Below are positions 1-7,866 of a stretch of DNA of 64,000 bases, piece by piece. Positions within the stretch are counted from its first letter, which is position 1. Each line of letters begins with the position of its first letter. The position numbers and the translations under genes were made by a program. The notes beneath the pieces are model-generated. The model did no database searches. It saw only the letters and a program-made list of their open reading frames with translations, and was not told the DNA's origin. Origin of the DNA: Reyranella sp. (GTDB lineage: Bacteria > Pseudomonadota > Alphaproteobacteria > Reyranellales > Reyranellaceae); assembly GCF_004297405.1 (NCBI RefSeq), contig NZ_SCVC01000036.1, forward strand, positions 1 through 64,000, written 5' to 3'.

Positions 1-1
1 C

Positions 2-499
2 TCGGAAGACCAGTACGAGATGATGGAAGAGATCCGCGAGATGTCGGAGGAGGCCAAGTCGGTCGGCCTCGCCGTCGTCATGTGGTCCTATCCGCGCGGC
101 GGCAAGCTCGACAAGGCGGGTGAGACGGCGCTCGACGTCTGCGCCTATGCGGCCCACATCGCCGCCCTGCTCGGCGCCCACATCATCAAGGTGAAGCCGC
201 CGACGGACGTGTTGTGGCAGCCCGAGGCGAAGGCGGCCTACGAGAAGGCCAATGTCGACAAGTCGACGATGGCGGCGCGCATCAAGCACGTCATGCAGGC
301 GACCTTCAACAACCGCCGCATCGTCGTCTTCTCAGGCGGCGAAGCGAAGGACCTCGAAGGCCTGTTCACCGAAATCCGCGGCCTGCGCGACGGCGGCGCC
401 AACGGCTCGATCATCGGCCGCAACACCTTCCAGCGCCCGCGCGACCAGGCGCTCGACATGCTCGACAAGATCATCGGCATCTATCAGGGCAAGATGTAA
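2..499 (+). CDS. Class I fructose-bisphosphate aldolase, DhnA/FbaB type (3' part only)
   Basis: The reading frame is open from the window edge, so the N-terminal half of the gene is missing. The 165 visible residues match the second half of archaeal-type class I aldolases of the DeoC/DhnA superfamily, which cleave fructose-1,6-bisphosphate through a Schiff-base lysine. Visible landmarks are the strand HIIKVKPPTD, whose lysine fits the Schiff-base position, the phosphate-binding strand RIVVFSGG, and the terminal GANGSIIGRNTFQRP segment. These typify TIM-barrel aldolases. The gene ends with TAA and is followed after 45 bp by a strong terminator, so it is the last gene of its transcript. A related 2-amino-3,7-dideoxy-heptulosonate synthase is possible, but the C-terminal motif fits the aldolase better. 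Confidence 0.85.
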   Translation, partial: SEDQYEMMEEIREMSEEAKSVGLAVVMWSYPRGGKLDKAGETALDVCAYAAHIAALLGAHIIKVKPPTDVLWQPEAKAAYEKANVDKSTMAARIKHVMQATFNNRRIVVFSGGEAKDLEGLFTEIRGLRDGGANGSIIGRNTFQRPRDQALDMLDKIIGIYQGKM

Positions 500-544
500 G
501 GCGAGTTGCAGAGGCGGTTCTCTTCGCTCCGCCTAAATGAACAA

Positions 545-576
545 GGGGTTAGCTTGAAAAGGCTAACCCCTTTTGT
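545..576 (+). terminator. Rho-independent terminator after the aldolase gene
   Basis: A perfect 9-bp stem, GGGGTTAGC at 545-553 and GCTAACCCC at 562-570, encloses an 8-base loop and is followed directly by TTTTGTTTTG. It lies between two convergent genes. The T-rich tract is on the plus-strand side, so it mainly stops transcription of the aldolase gene. Confidence 0.9.
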
Positions 577-598
577 TTTGTCGTGAGCGCACATGAGG

Positions 599-1138
599 CT
601 AGTTCGTCAGCGTGTTCCTCACTCGGACAGACACGCACAGATACCAGTACCAAAGACCGACAAGGGCGACCCTCGCGACGTTCCAGCCGATATCTTCGGC
701 AGAGTAGATCTTCTCCAGTCTGACACCCGGGACGGTCAGCATGAGCAGCAAGCTCAAAGGCACCAGCGCGGTGAGAATCCAGAAAACCAGAAAGAGGTGC
801 CGCGTTGCCCGTCTTTTCTGAAACAACGCAACGATGACCAGCAGACTTACGATCAGGTACGCGACCGTCAAAAGCCCAACGACGATAAGCTGCAGATGAC
901 CGTCGGGATTCCGAAAGCCCGACATGTAAGTGGAAAACGATCCCACCGCTCCCACGACATTCCGGAAAAGCCCCAAGCACAGTCCGAAGGCCATGAATGC
1001 GAGCCAGCCGCCAATCCCGGACGGCTCGGTATTCGAAGGTGACGTACGCCGCTCGCGTAGATGACGAACGAGAATCCAAACCGGAACGCCGAGAACAATC
1101 AGAACGATGGCCCAGTGCCACAGCGAGAACGCCCCCAT
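599..1138 (-). CDS. DUF2569 family integral membrane protein
   Basis: A 179-residue protein with four apparent membrane segments: about residues 6-24, 45-65, 82-105 and 115-137, with a further hydrophobic stretch near 155-170. The GIGGWLAFMAFGL segment near residues 41-53 is the N-terminal signature I associate with DUF2569. The function of the family is unknown. A GGGAG about 11 bases upstream supports the ATG at 1138. The gene lies 61 bp downstream of the avidin-like gene on the same strand, so co-transcription is possible. It ends facing the aldolase terminator. Confidence 0.65.
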   Translation of the reverse strand: MGAFSLWHWAIVLIVLGVPVWILVRHLRERRTSPSNTEPSGIGGWLAFMAFGLCLGLFRNVVGAVGSFSTYMSGFRNPDGHLQLIVVGLLTVAYLIVSLLVIVALFQKRRATRHLFLVFWILTALVPLSLLLMLTVPGVRLEKIYSAEDIGWNVARVALVGLWYWYLCVSVRVRNTLTN

Positions 1139-1199
1139 CTTGTTGCTTCTCCCGTTCCTTAGTATCTCGACTTAAGAAACACGTTCTCTCGCCTGCACC

Positions 1200-1601
1200 C
1201 TAACTGCGCCTGTACGAGTCCTGACCCGCCCGAACCTTGGGTCGCCCTTCGGCTGCGTCGTGATAGACAAGCACCCATTCGACGGCGAGCCGGCCGTCCC
1301 GGAAGTATCCCGTCCACGACGTGATCGACTTGCAGTCCGACGCTCCGCTCTTCCACTTCGCCGTGTAAGAAATCATGTCGCCATCGAGCCAGCCCACGAT
1401 CGGGAAGGTGATGCCGCGGCACTCGTAGCTTGGAGAATTGTTCGCATAGGTGCCCGAGATGCTGCCGTCCGGGCCGATCGAGCGAATGACGAGCTGTGAT
1501 CCGTGATCGTTTACCCAGGTCCCCTCACGCCCGCCGGATTGGGCCTGGGCGGCAACTGACATCGACAACAGTACCGCAACGCAGGCGAAGAGCCGGATCA
1601 T
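1200..1601 (-). CDS. Secreted avidin-like (rhizavidin-type) biotin-binding protein
   Basis: A 133-residue protein with a signal peptide (about residues 1-20, cleavage after AQA) and one avidin/streptavidin beta-barrel. By-eye alignment with streptavidin shows the biotin contacts kept: N31 and S35 in GTWVNDHGS, Y52 in SGTY, W83 in TAKWK, S92/T94/W96 in SITSW, W109/L111 in EWVL and D128 in GQDSY. C61 and C90 sit where rhizavidin has its loop disulfide. The streptavidin Trp120 region, which a neighbouring subunit supplies in tetramers, is not recognisable, so a dimer is likely. The predicted role is high-affinity biotin binding in the periplasm or outside the cell. The gene is divergent from the pepsin-like autotransporter across 122 bp. 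The signal peptide supports the ATG start at 1601. Confidence 0.88.
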   Translation of the reverse strand: MIRLFACVAVLLSMSVAAQAQSGGREGTWVNDHGSQLVIRSIGPDGSISGTYANNSPSYECRGITFPIVGWLDGDMISYTAKWKSGASDCKSITSWTGYFRDGRLAVEWVLVYHDAAEGRPKVRAGQDSYRRS

Positions 1602-1665
1602 GTCTGAGTTCTCGTAGTCTGTTTGGAAAGATTACCTTATCCCGCGCCAATTCTATTTGCATCTA

Positions 1666-1694
1666 TTGTGCTGATATTGCCGATCCTGTACTTT
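1666..1694 (+). promoter_or_regulatory. Candidate sigma70-type promoter of the pepsin-like autotransporter
   Basis: TTGTGC (1666-1671) and TACTTT (1689-1694) are separated by 17 bases and lie about 30 bases before the GTG start at 1724. The 122-bp divergent region is visibly more A+T-rich than its surroundings, as expected of a promoter region. The boxes are imperfect, so this is only a candidate. Confidence 0.3.
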
Positions 1695-1723
1695 CGCGGC
1701 GATTTCGGGGGAAAGAAAACTCA

Positions 1724-4645
1724 GTGAACGTAAAGCTTTCGGCCGCAGCCTGCGGTCTCGTCGCGGGATGGCTTCTCTGCGGGTCCGCCCAGGCGCAATC
1801 GTGGAACACCTACGACAATTACACCGCCATCACGATCCCCTTCGCCAGCGGGGCGATGACGGCCAGCAACCCCGGACAGATTTACCTTCAGGTCGGAAAC
1901 GGCTCGCCGACCAAGTTCACCATGGACACCGGTTCTACCGGGATCACGGCGACGCCGGACAATTACACGCCCGGTCCCAACGATCAGAATCTCGGCCCCG
2001 GCCAGCTCATCTACAACAGCAGCGGCATCATCGAGAACGGCACCTACTGGCTGACCAACGTCAATATCCAGAACGGTTCGGGCAACACGGTCGCGACGGC
2101 GCAGGTGAAGGTCCTGCAGGTCACCAGCATCACCTGCCAGCCCAACGCCCGCGGCTGCACCGCCAATCCGAATCCGACCGGCACCGCCTTCATGGGCATC
2201 GGCTTCGATCGCGGTTCGGCCCAATCGGTGCCCTCCACCGCCAACATGAATCCTTTTCTCAATCTCACATCGCTGGCATCGGGCCAGCCCGTGAGCACCG
2301 TCCGTCCGGGCTATCTCATCACCGACAGCAGCGTCACGCTCGGCATGTCCACGCAGCTCACGAAGAACTTCGCCTTCGTGAAGCTGACGCCTAACACCAC
2401 GATGCCGTCGGAAGTCTGGAACGCTGCCACGATGACGGTCTCCGCCGGTGGTGCGACGGGAAGCGGCTCCATCCTGCAGGACAGCGGCATCAACTACATG
2501 TTCCTGACGCCACCCGCGGGCGCCACGCTGCAGACCGCGGCATGTCCCACCCCGCCGGGTGGCAAGAACTGCGTCGTCCCCAGCAGCAACGCTCAGATAT
2601 CGATCTACCTTCCGGGACAGAGCACGGTGCAGCCGGCGTTCTACACCTTCACCACCGGCACGACCGGCAATGCGCTGCAGCCCAACGTCGTCGACGTTGT
2701 CGGCGGATCGGCCGTCTATGTGAACACCGGCCGCGAGTTCTTCGAAGGCTTCGATTATCTCTACGACGCGGCCGGCGGCTATGTCGGCTATCGCTGGAAC
2801 GGCAAAGTCAGCAGCGCCTATGGCGGCACGACGCCCGTCCTGTCGCTGCAGAGCACCGTCAACCTGGCCAGCGGCTTCTCCACCACCCTGCCGGTTCTTC
2901 TGGCCGGCGACACCACGTTGCTGCAGCAAGGCTCGGGCACGTTCGGCGCGTCGGTCACGGGCACCACCAACAATCTCACCGTCGGCAGCGGCGCGGTCGC
3001 CTTCAACGCGCCCGTCACACTCGGCACGGGCAACTTCACCGTCCAGCAGGGTCAGGCGACGATCAACACCAGCCTGTCGGCCACGACCATCACCATCGGC
3101 CCCCAAGGCGTGCTGGGCGGCAACGGCACTCTCATCGGCAATGTCGTGCACAGCGGCGTGCTGTCGCCCGGCAACTCGATTGGAACGATCACCATCGTCG
3201 GCAACTACACGCAAACGCCGGGCGCCTTCACCTATCTCGCCGAAGTGAGCGGCTCGACGATCAGCGACCAGATCAACGTCACCGGGACGGCGACGCTGCA
3301 AGGCGGCACGGTGGGTGTTGCCGCTGCGCCGGGCGCCTACGCCCCGCGCACGACTTACACCATCCTGAGCGCCGGCGGCGGCATCATCGGCACCTACGCG
3401 AATGCCGTCAGCAACTATCCCTTCCTGCAGCCCAGCCTGAGCTACGATGCCAACAACGTTTATCTGACCCTGCAGGTCGGCGGTTTCGCCCAGGCCGCGC
3501 AGACGCCGACGCAAGCCGCAGTCGGCGCCGTGCTCGACGCCAACGCCGGCAACGCAACCGGCGACTTCGCCACGGTGCTCGGCGCGCTCTCCACGCTCAC
3601 CGCCGCCCAGGGCCAGGCCGTCCTGACGTCCATCAGCGGCCAGAACTATGCCGGCTTCTCCAGCGCCATGGTGCAAAACGCACAGCTCTTCATGAGCAAC
3701 TTCTCCGCCCAGGCGGGCGGTGGCGGCAGTCTTCGCGGCAGCAACCGCGTGGCGCTGGCCGAGGCCTGCACCGTCGCGTGCGATACGACGACGCCTGCGG
3801 TGTGGGGCGCCTGGGGTGGCGCGCTCGGCGGCCTAGGCACTGTCGGCAACGGCGCGAACACGGGCGCCGTCACCTACAATGTCGGAGGCTTCGCCGCCGG
3901 TCTCGACCGTCTGGTGGCACCCGGCCTGCGTGCCGGCGTCACGGTGGGCTACACCAGCGGCACGCAATGGGTCGCAGGCTTCGACGGACGCAGCGTTTCC
4001 GACACGATCCAGACCGGCCTCTACGCCAATTACAACGAAGGCAAGCTCTACGCCGACGCCATCGTGGGCTACGCCTACAGTTCCAACCAGATGTGGCGCA
4101 ACATCGCCGTCCCGGGCCTCGCAACGCGCACGGCACAGGGCATCACCGGCGCCAACCAGTTCTACGGCCAGATCGAGGGCGGCTATCGCTTCGACTTCGG
4201 CGGCGAGAGCAGCGCCTTCGTCACCCCCTTCGCACGCCTGCAGGCCTTTACGGCGACCCAGAACGCCTTCACCGAGACCAATGCAAGCGCACTCAACCTT
4301 AGCGTCGCCTCGCAGACGACCAACTCGCTGCGCACGGTGCTGGGCGCCCAGCTAGGCGCCTCGATGGACATGGGCTGGCGCGAACGTCTCGCCATGCAGT
4401 TCCGGCTGGGCTGGAGTCACGAGTTCGGCGACGTGGCGCGGCCGGTGACCGCCACTTTCGCTGGTGCTGCGGCTATGCCATTCACGACCTACGGCGCCTC
4501 GCCGCAACGCGATGGCGTCGTGCTGGGCTTTGCCGCTAATACCGCCATCGCCCAGGGAACGACCGCCTTTCTGCGCTATGAGGGCGACATCTCGGGACAG
4601 GACAGCGCCCATGCCCTCACGGCGGGCGTGCGCATCGTCTGGTAA
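1724..4645 (+). CDS. Autotransporter with pepsin-family (A1-like) aspartic peptidase passenger
   Basis: A 973-residue type V secretion protein. I chose the GTG at 1724 because GGGGGAAAG lies 8 bases upstream and a signal peptide (1-24, ending SAQA) follows at once; the upstream in-frame ATG overlaps the avidin gene. Residues about 40-365 follow the pepsin layout: first catalytic loop MDTGSTG with D68, flap-like IYNSSG near 97, AFMGIGF resembling the pepsin GxxGL segment, second loop LQDSGINYMF with D253, and a terminal FDYLYDAAGGYVGYRW strand resembling the VFDRxxxxVG end of pepsins. D68 and D253 are 185 residues apart; pepsin's aspartates are 183 apart. A beta-helical stalk (about 375-600), a linker with EACTVACDT, and a C-terminal beta barrel (about 694-973, ending in W) follow. 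Expected role: a surface-displayed or released endopeptidase. Activity is inferred. Confidence 0.85.
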   Translation: MNVKLSAAACGLVAGWLLCGSAQAQSWNTYDNYTAITIPFASGAMTASNPGQIYLQVGNGSPTKFTMDTGSTGITATPDNYTPGPNDQNLGPGQLIYNSSGIIENGTYWLTNVNIQNGSGNTVATAQVKVLQVTSITCQPNARGCTANPNPTGTAFMGIGFDRGSAQSVPSTANMNPFLNLTSLASGQPVSTVRPGYLITDSSVTLGMSTQLTKNFAFVKLTPNTTMPSEVWNAATMTVSAGGATGSGSILQDSGINYMFLTPPAGATLQTAACPTPPGGKNCVVPSSNAQISIYLPGQSTVQPAFYTFTTGTTGNALQPNVVDVVGGSAVYVNTGREFFEGFDYLYDAAGGYVGYRWNGKVSSAYGGTTPVLSLQSTVNLASGFSTTLPVLLAGDTTLLQQGSGTFGASVTGTTNNLTVGSGAVAFNAPVTLGTGNFTVQQGQATINTSLSATTITIGPQGVLGGNGTLIGNVVHSGVLSPGNSIGTITIVGNYTQTPGAFTYLAEVSGSTISDQINVTGTATLQGGTVGVAAAPGAYAPRTTYTILSAGGGIIGTYANAVSNYPFLQPSLSYDANNVYLTLQVGGFAQAAQTPTQAAVGAVLDANAGNATGDFATVLGALSTLTAAQGQAVLTSISGQNYAGFSSAMVQNAQLFMSNFSAQAGGGGSLRGSNRVALAEACTVACDTTTPAVWGAWGGALGGLGTVGNGANTGAVTYNVGGFAAGLDRLVAPGLRAGVTVGYTSGTQWVAGFDGRSVSDTIQTGLYANYNEGKLYADAIVGYAYSSNQMWRNIAVPGLATRTAQGITGANQFYGQIEGGYRFDFGGESSAFVTPFARLQAFTATQNAFTETNASALNLSVASQTTNSLRTVLGAQLGASMDMGWRERLAMQFRLGWSHEFGDVARPVTATFAGAAAMPFTTYGASPQRDGVVLGFAANTAIAQGTTAFLRYEGDISGQDSAHALTAGVRIVW

Positions 4646-4786
4646 TTGGTGCTAGTGCGCGTTCCGATCAAACGGAACCGCATTGATCTGGGCGCTGCGA
4701 CTCAAAGGCATAATCCGTCCGCCTGTTTCCAGCCGGGCGGAATATGCTCTAGAGATCGGGCTGACCAACAGAAGGTACGTCCCGAT

Positions 4787-5443
4787 ATGACCGACCGCGT
4801 ACCGGCGGCCCCAAGCTGCCGGCTCTACCTCATCTCGCCGGAGCGTATCGACCATCCGGCGCTGTTCGCCGACGAGCTGCGCGCGGCACTGGCGGGCGGT
4901 GATGTTGCGGCGTTCCAGCTCAGGCTGAAGGACGTCGACGACGAGGCGATCATCCGCGCCGCCGATACGCTGCGACCGATCTGCCAGCAGCGCGACGTCG
5001 CCTTCATCATGAACGACCGACCCGACCTCGCGGTGAAGCTCGATTGCGACGGTGTGCATGTCGGCCAGGAGGACATGCCCTACGCCGAGGCAAGGCGCAT
5101 CGTCGGTCCGGACCGGCAGGTCGGCGTCACCTGCAAGGCGTCGCGACACCTCGCCATGGAAGCCGCCGAAACCGGCGCTGACTATGTCGCCTTCGGCGCC
5201 TTCTTCCCGTCCGGCACCAAGTCCGTGACGACGCCCGCCGAACTCGAGATCCTCGAATGGTGGAGCAGTCTGATGGAAGTACCCTGCGTGGCGATCGGCG
5301 GCATCACCGTCGAGAACTGCAGGCCCGTGATCGCGGCCGGCGCCGACTTCCTCGCCGTCGCGGGTGGCGTGTGGAGCCACAAGGACGGCCCCGAAGCCGC
5401 CGTCCGCGCCTTCAACGAAATCTTCGCGAGCAGCTCGACCTAG
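4787..5443 (+). CDS. thiE: Thiamine-phosphate synthase
   Basis: A 218-residue TIM-barrel enzyme joining HMP-pyrophosphate and hydroxyethylthiazole phosphate to give thiamine phosphate in the cytoplasm. Family landmarks: QLRLKD near the N terminus (usually QLRxK), NDRPDLA, DGVHVGQEDM, the FPSGTK loop, and the C-terminal phosphate-binding GGI and AVAGGVW strands. The ATG at 4787 was chosen because family similarity begins about 13 residues later and GAAGG lies about 11 bases upstream; the frame is open back to 4646. No thi partner genes are adjacent, and the 141-bp leader lacks the conserved TPP-riboswitch boxes. It converges with the phosphotransferase gene, overlapping it by 4 bp. Confidence 0.9.
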   Translation: MTDRVPAAPSCRLYLISPERIDHPALFADELRAALAGGDVAAFQLRLKDVDDEAIIRAADTLRPICQQRDVAFIMNDRPDLAVKLDCDGVHVGQEDMPYAEARRIVGPDRQVGVTCKASRHLAMEAAETGADYVAFGAFFPSGTKSVTTPAELEILEWWSSLMEVPCVAIGGITVENCRPVIAAGADFLAVAGGVWSHKDGPEAAVRAFNEIFASSST

Positions 5444-6387
5444 GCTATCGCCGGCACGGTCTCGCCGGTGAGAAAGCCGCGGAGATAGAGCTTGCCGCGC
5501 ATGTGTCCGGTCATCGGCTCGTCCGTGGAAACAGCAAGACTGTCATCGGGCGTGGCGCGCGGCCGGGTCGCCGAGGCGCTCAACAGGACTCCTGCATAGT
5601 AGAGCCGGTTCAAGGCACGCGCCTGCGCGAGCCTCCGCAGGATTGTGTCGTCCGGTGTGCGGCCAAGCCACACCCGCAACAGCACGCCGGCGAGTTCAGG
5701 CGAGCGCGCAAGATTGTCGAGCTGGATCGCGACATCGACCAGCGGATCGTTGGGATAAGCCGACTCCCAGTCGATCAGCCACAGGCGTTTTCCGTCGAAC
5801 AGGATGTTCGCCGGCAGGCAATCGTTGTGACAGGAGACCGCATGCGCCGGATCCCAGGCATAGGCGGCGCGAAGCCGTTCCAGATGATCCAGGTGCGGAT
5901 CGAGCACGCCGGGCGCGAAGAGACCTGTCCGCCGCACGTGAGCGAACAGGCGCGCGACGATCTCCGGATACGGCACGAACGATGGAACGACCGGCGTTTC
6001 ATGCAGGCGACGCAGCAGTTCACCCATCGCCGTCACGAGCGCGGGCATGCCGCCTGGATAGGTGTGCAGCGGTTGCGTCTCGATGAAATCCGTCACCACG
6101 ACTCCCGCGGTCTCGTCGACATAGTGAACCTTGGGCGCGAGCCCCTGCTCCGCGGCCATGCGCAGGGAGATGTATTGGTGCGGATAGCGCAGCGGGCTGC
6201 GTGGCCCTTCGACACGCAGCAGATAGCGCCGTCCGCCCGCCTCGATCCGCAGGATCGCGCCGGCCGACGCACCGGCGGTTATGGGTGTGATGGCATAGAT
6301 GGGCATCGCGCCGAAGCAGGCAGCGAGCGCTGCCTGTACGGTCTCGCGATGAGCTTCGGGTATGGCGTTCAGCGCACCGGCAGCCAC
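5440..6387 (-). CDS. Aminoglycoside phosphotransferase/choline kinase-like phosphotransferase
   Basis: A protein of about 315 residues with the APH/choline-kinase fold. The catalytic loop reads CHNDCLPANIL (HxD then N) and is followed by the metal-binding LIDWESA and NDPLVDVA helix. The N-lobe contains YLLRVEG, whose arginine takes the usual place of the ATP-contacting basic residue. These kinases phosphorylate small hydroxyl compounds such as choline, ethanolamine, homoserine or sugars; the substrate here cannot be read. The GTG at 6387 overlaps the end of epmA by 19 bp and has GAGGAT about 5 bases upstream, suggesting translational coupling. An ATG at 6306 is the alternative start. Confidence 0.75.
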   Translation of the reverse strand: MAAGALNAIPEAHRETVQAALAACFGAMPIYAITPITAGASAGAILRIEAGGRRYLLRVEGPRSPLRYPHQYISLRMAAEQGLAPKVHYVDETAGVVVTDFIETQPLHTYPGGMPALVTAMGELLRRLHETPVVPSFVPYPEIVARLFAHVRRTGLFAPGVLDPHLDHLERLRAAYAWDPAHAVSCHNDCLPANILFDGKRLWLIDWESAYPNDPLVDVAIQLDNLARSPELAGVLLRVWLGRTPDDTILRRLAQARALNRLYYAGVLLSASATRPRATPDDSLAVSTDEPMTGHMRGKLYLRGFLTGETVPAIA

Positions 6388-7364
6388 AAGACATCCTCGA
6401 TATGCTTTGCACCGGTTGCCAGCATGACGAGGCGGTCGAAACCGAGCGCGATACCGGCGCAATCCGGAAGCCCGTGGTCGAGGGCGGCGAGGAAATCGTC
6501 GTCGACCGGCCAACGCACGCCGTAGAGCTCTTCCTTCATGTCCATGTCGGCTTCCAGTCGGTCCGCCTGGATTTCAGGATCGGTGAGTTCGCCGAAGGCG
6601 TTGGCGAGTTCGACGCCGCAGACATAGAGCTCGAAGCGCTCGGCCACCCGTGGATCGCCGGGCTTGGCGCGCGCCAGTGCCGCCATGGAGATCGGATACT
6701 CGCAGAGGATCGTCGGACGGCCCATGCCAAGGCGGGACTCGATCTTCTCGAACATCACGCGGAAGAAGACATCGTCCCAACTGTCGCCGGCATGCATGGC
6801 GATGCCCGACGCCGCCGAAAGCGCATCGGCATTGCCGATCGTGGCGAAAAGATCGACGCCGGCGTAGCGCTGGAACGCTTCCACCACGGTCAGCCGTTCC
6901 GGCTCGGCCAGGGGATCGCAGACATGCTCGCCCCAGCGCAGTTCCTTGACGCCGGTCTGCCGCAGGAGCGCAGCGCAATCGGCCATGATGGTTTCGTAGC
7001 CTGCCCCGGCACGATACCATTCGAGCATCGTGAACTCGGGATGATGCAGCGCCGACCCCTCGGCATTGCGGAACACGCGCGCGAACTGGAAGAGCTTGGG
7101 CACACCGCCCGCCAGCAGCTTCTTCATGGCGAACTCCGGCGAGCTGTGCAGCCAGCGTTCTCGTTCCTCGCCATCAGGCAGTTCCCAGTCGGTCATGAAG
7201 CCGGTGAGGTGGACTTCCGCACCGGGCGCCACCTGCAGGATCGGCGTCTCGACCTCGACGAAGCCCTCGCCGGCGAACCACTGCCGAAGAGCGGCCTGCA
7301 GACGGCTGCGCGCCTGCAGGTTTGGCAGGCGGCGGGCAAGTTTGTCGGGGCGCCACTCGGTCAT
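6369..7364 (-). CDS. epmA: Elongation factor P--(R)-beta-lysine ligase
   Basis: A 331-residue class II lysyl-tRNA-synthetase paralogue that lacks a tRNA-binding domain and attaches (R)-beta-lysine to EF-P. Motif 2 is seen as FRNAEGSALHHPEFTMLEWY and motif 3 as GIALGFDRLVMLATGA, both typical of EpmA (GenX/PoxA). Length is close to the roughly 325 residues of the E. coli enzyme. The ATG at 7364 (MTEWRPDKL) fits the family N terminus; the frame extends upstream but would overlap the divergent gene. It lies 44 bp from the MmcQ/YjbR gene and about 0.5 kb from efp, its substrate. No epmB (lysine 2,3-aminomutase) is in the window. The C terminus WLPVR differs from the more common FPVDRA-like end. 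Confidence 0.93.
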   Translation of the reverse strand: MTEWRPDKLARRLPNLQARSRLQAALRQWFAGEGFVEVETPILQVAPGAEVHLTGFMTDWELPDGEERERWLHSSPEFAMKKLLAGGVPKLFQFARVFRNAEGSALHHPEFTMLEWYRAGAGYETIMADCAALLRQTGVKELRWGEHVCDPLAEPERLTVVEAFQRYAGVDLFATIGNADALSAASGIAMHAGDSWDDVFFRVMFEKIESRLGMGRPTILCEYPISMAALARAKPGDPRVAERFELYVCGVELANAFGELTDPEIQADRLEADMDMKEELYGVRWPVDDDFLAALDHGLPDCAGIALGFDRLVMLATGAKHIEDVLWLPVR

Positions 7365-7408
7365 GCCCCAACATCGCATGCGGCGAAGTCGGCGTGTAGG
7401 GTGTCGCC

Positions 7409-7759
7409 ATGACACCCAAGCAGATCGACGCCTTCTGTTCGAAGTTGCCGGGCGCGACACGCACCGTGCAGTGGGAAGGCGTGACCGTCTTCAAGGTCGG
7501 CGGCAAGATGTTCTGCCTGATCGCCCCGCCCGAGCATTCGGTGGCGCGCCTCTCCTTCAAATGTGCGCCCGAGCACTACGACGCGCTCTCCCGGTCCGAG
7601 GGCTTCCGGCCGGCGCCCTACCTGGCCCGCGCCAAATGGGTCGCCCTGGACGATCCCAAGGTCCTGTCGCCAATGGAGACCAAGGCCTACCTCAAGCGGG
7701 CCCATGCCGTGATCGCCGGGGCATTACCCCGGAAAAAGCGGGTCGAATTGGGCTTTTGA
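7409..7759 (+). CDS. MmcQ/YjbR family protein
   Basis: A 116-residue protein with the compact MmcQ/YjbR (CyaY-like) fold. Landmarks are the start MTPKQIDAFCSKLPGAT, the TVFKVGGKMFCLI strand pair, the SFKCAPEHYDAL segment, and the central APYLARAKWVAL that is strongly conserved in the family. Members are small double-wing DNA-binding-like proteins of unclear cellular role. Only 44 bp separate it from the divergent epmA start, and efp follows 107 bp downstream on the same strand, so it lies between two EF-P-pathway genes. The ATG at 7409 matches the family N terminus. Confidence 0.8.
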   Translation: MTPKQIDAFCSKLPGATRTVQWEGVTVFKVGGKMFCLIAPPEHSVARLSFKCAPEHYDALSRSEGFRPAPYLARAKWVALDDPKVLSPMETKAYLKRAHAVIAGALPRKKRVELGF

Positions 7760-7866
7760 AGCCCCCGGTTGCGACCCCCGGCTGCCTTTGATAGAAGGCC
7801 GCGCCGGCCTCGTCCCGCTCCCGCGGACGGGGCCGAATTCCATTTTTCCGACCCAGCGGTAAATCC

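Noticed and set aside
1721..3676. 651-residue minus-strand frame opposite the pepsin-like autotransporter
   Set aside because: Arg/Gly/Ala/Asp-rich shadow with no recognisable domain or start signal. The plus strand carries the signal peptide, catalytic motifs and barrel.
4646..4786. TPP riboswitch before thiE
   Set aside because: The conserved CTGAGA-type and distal boxes of the thi element are not present. Only a weak 6-bp inverted repeat is seen.
5257..6525. 422-residue plus-strand frame across thiE and the phosphotransferase
   Set aside because: It overlaps the conserved C terminus of thiE in another frame and the clear APH kinase gene on the minus strand.
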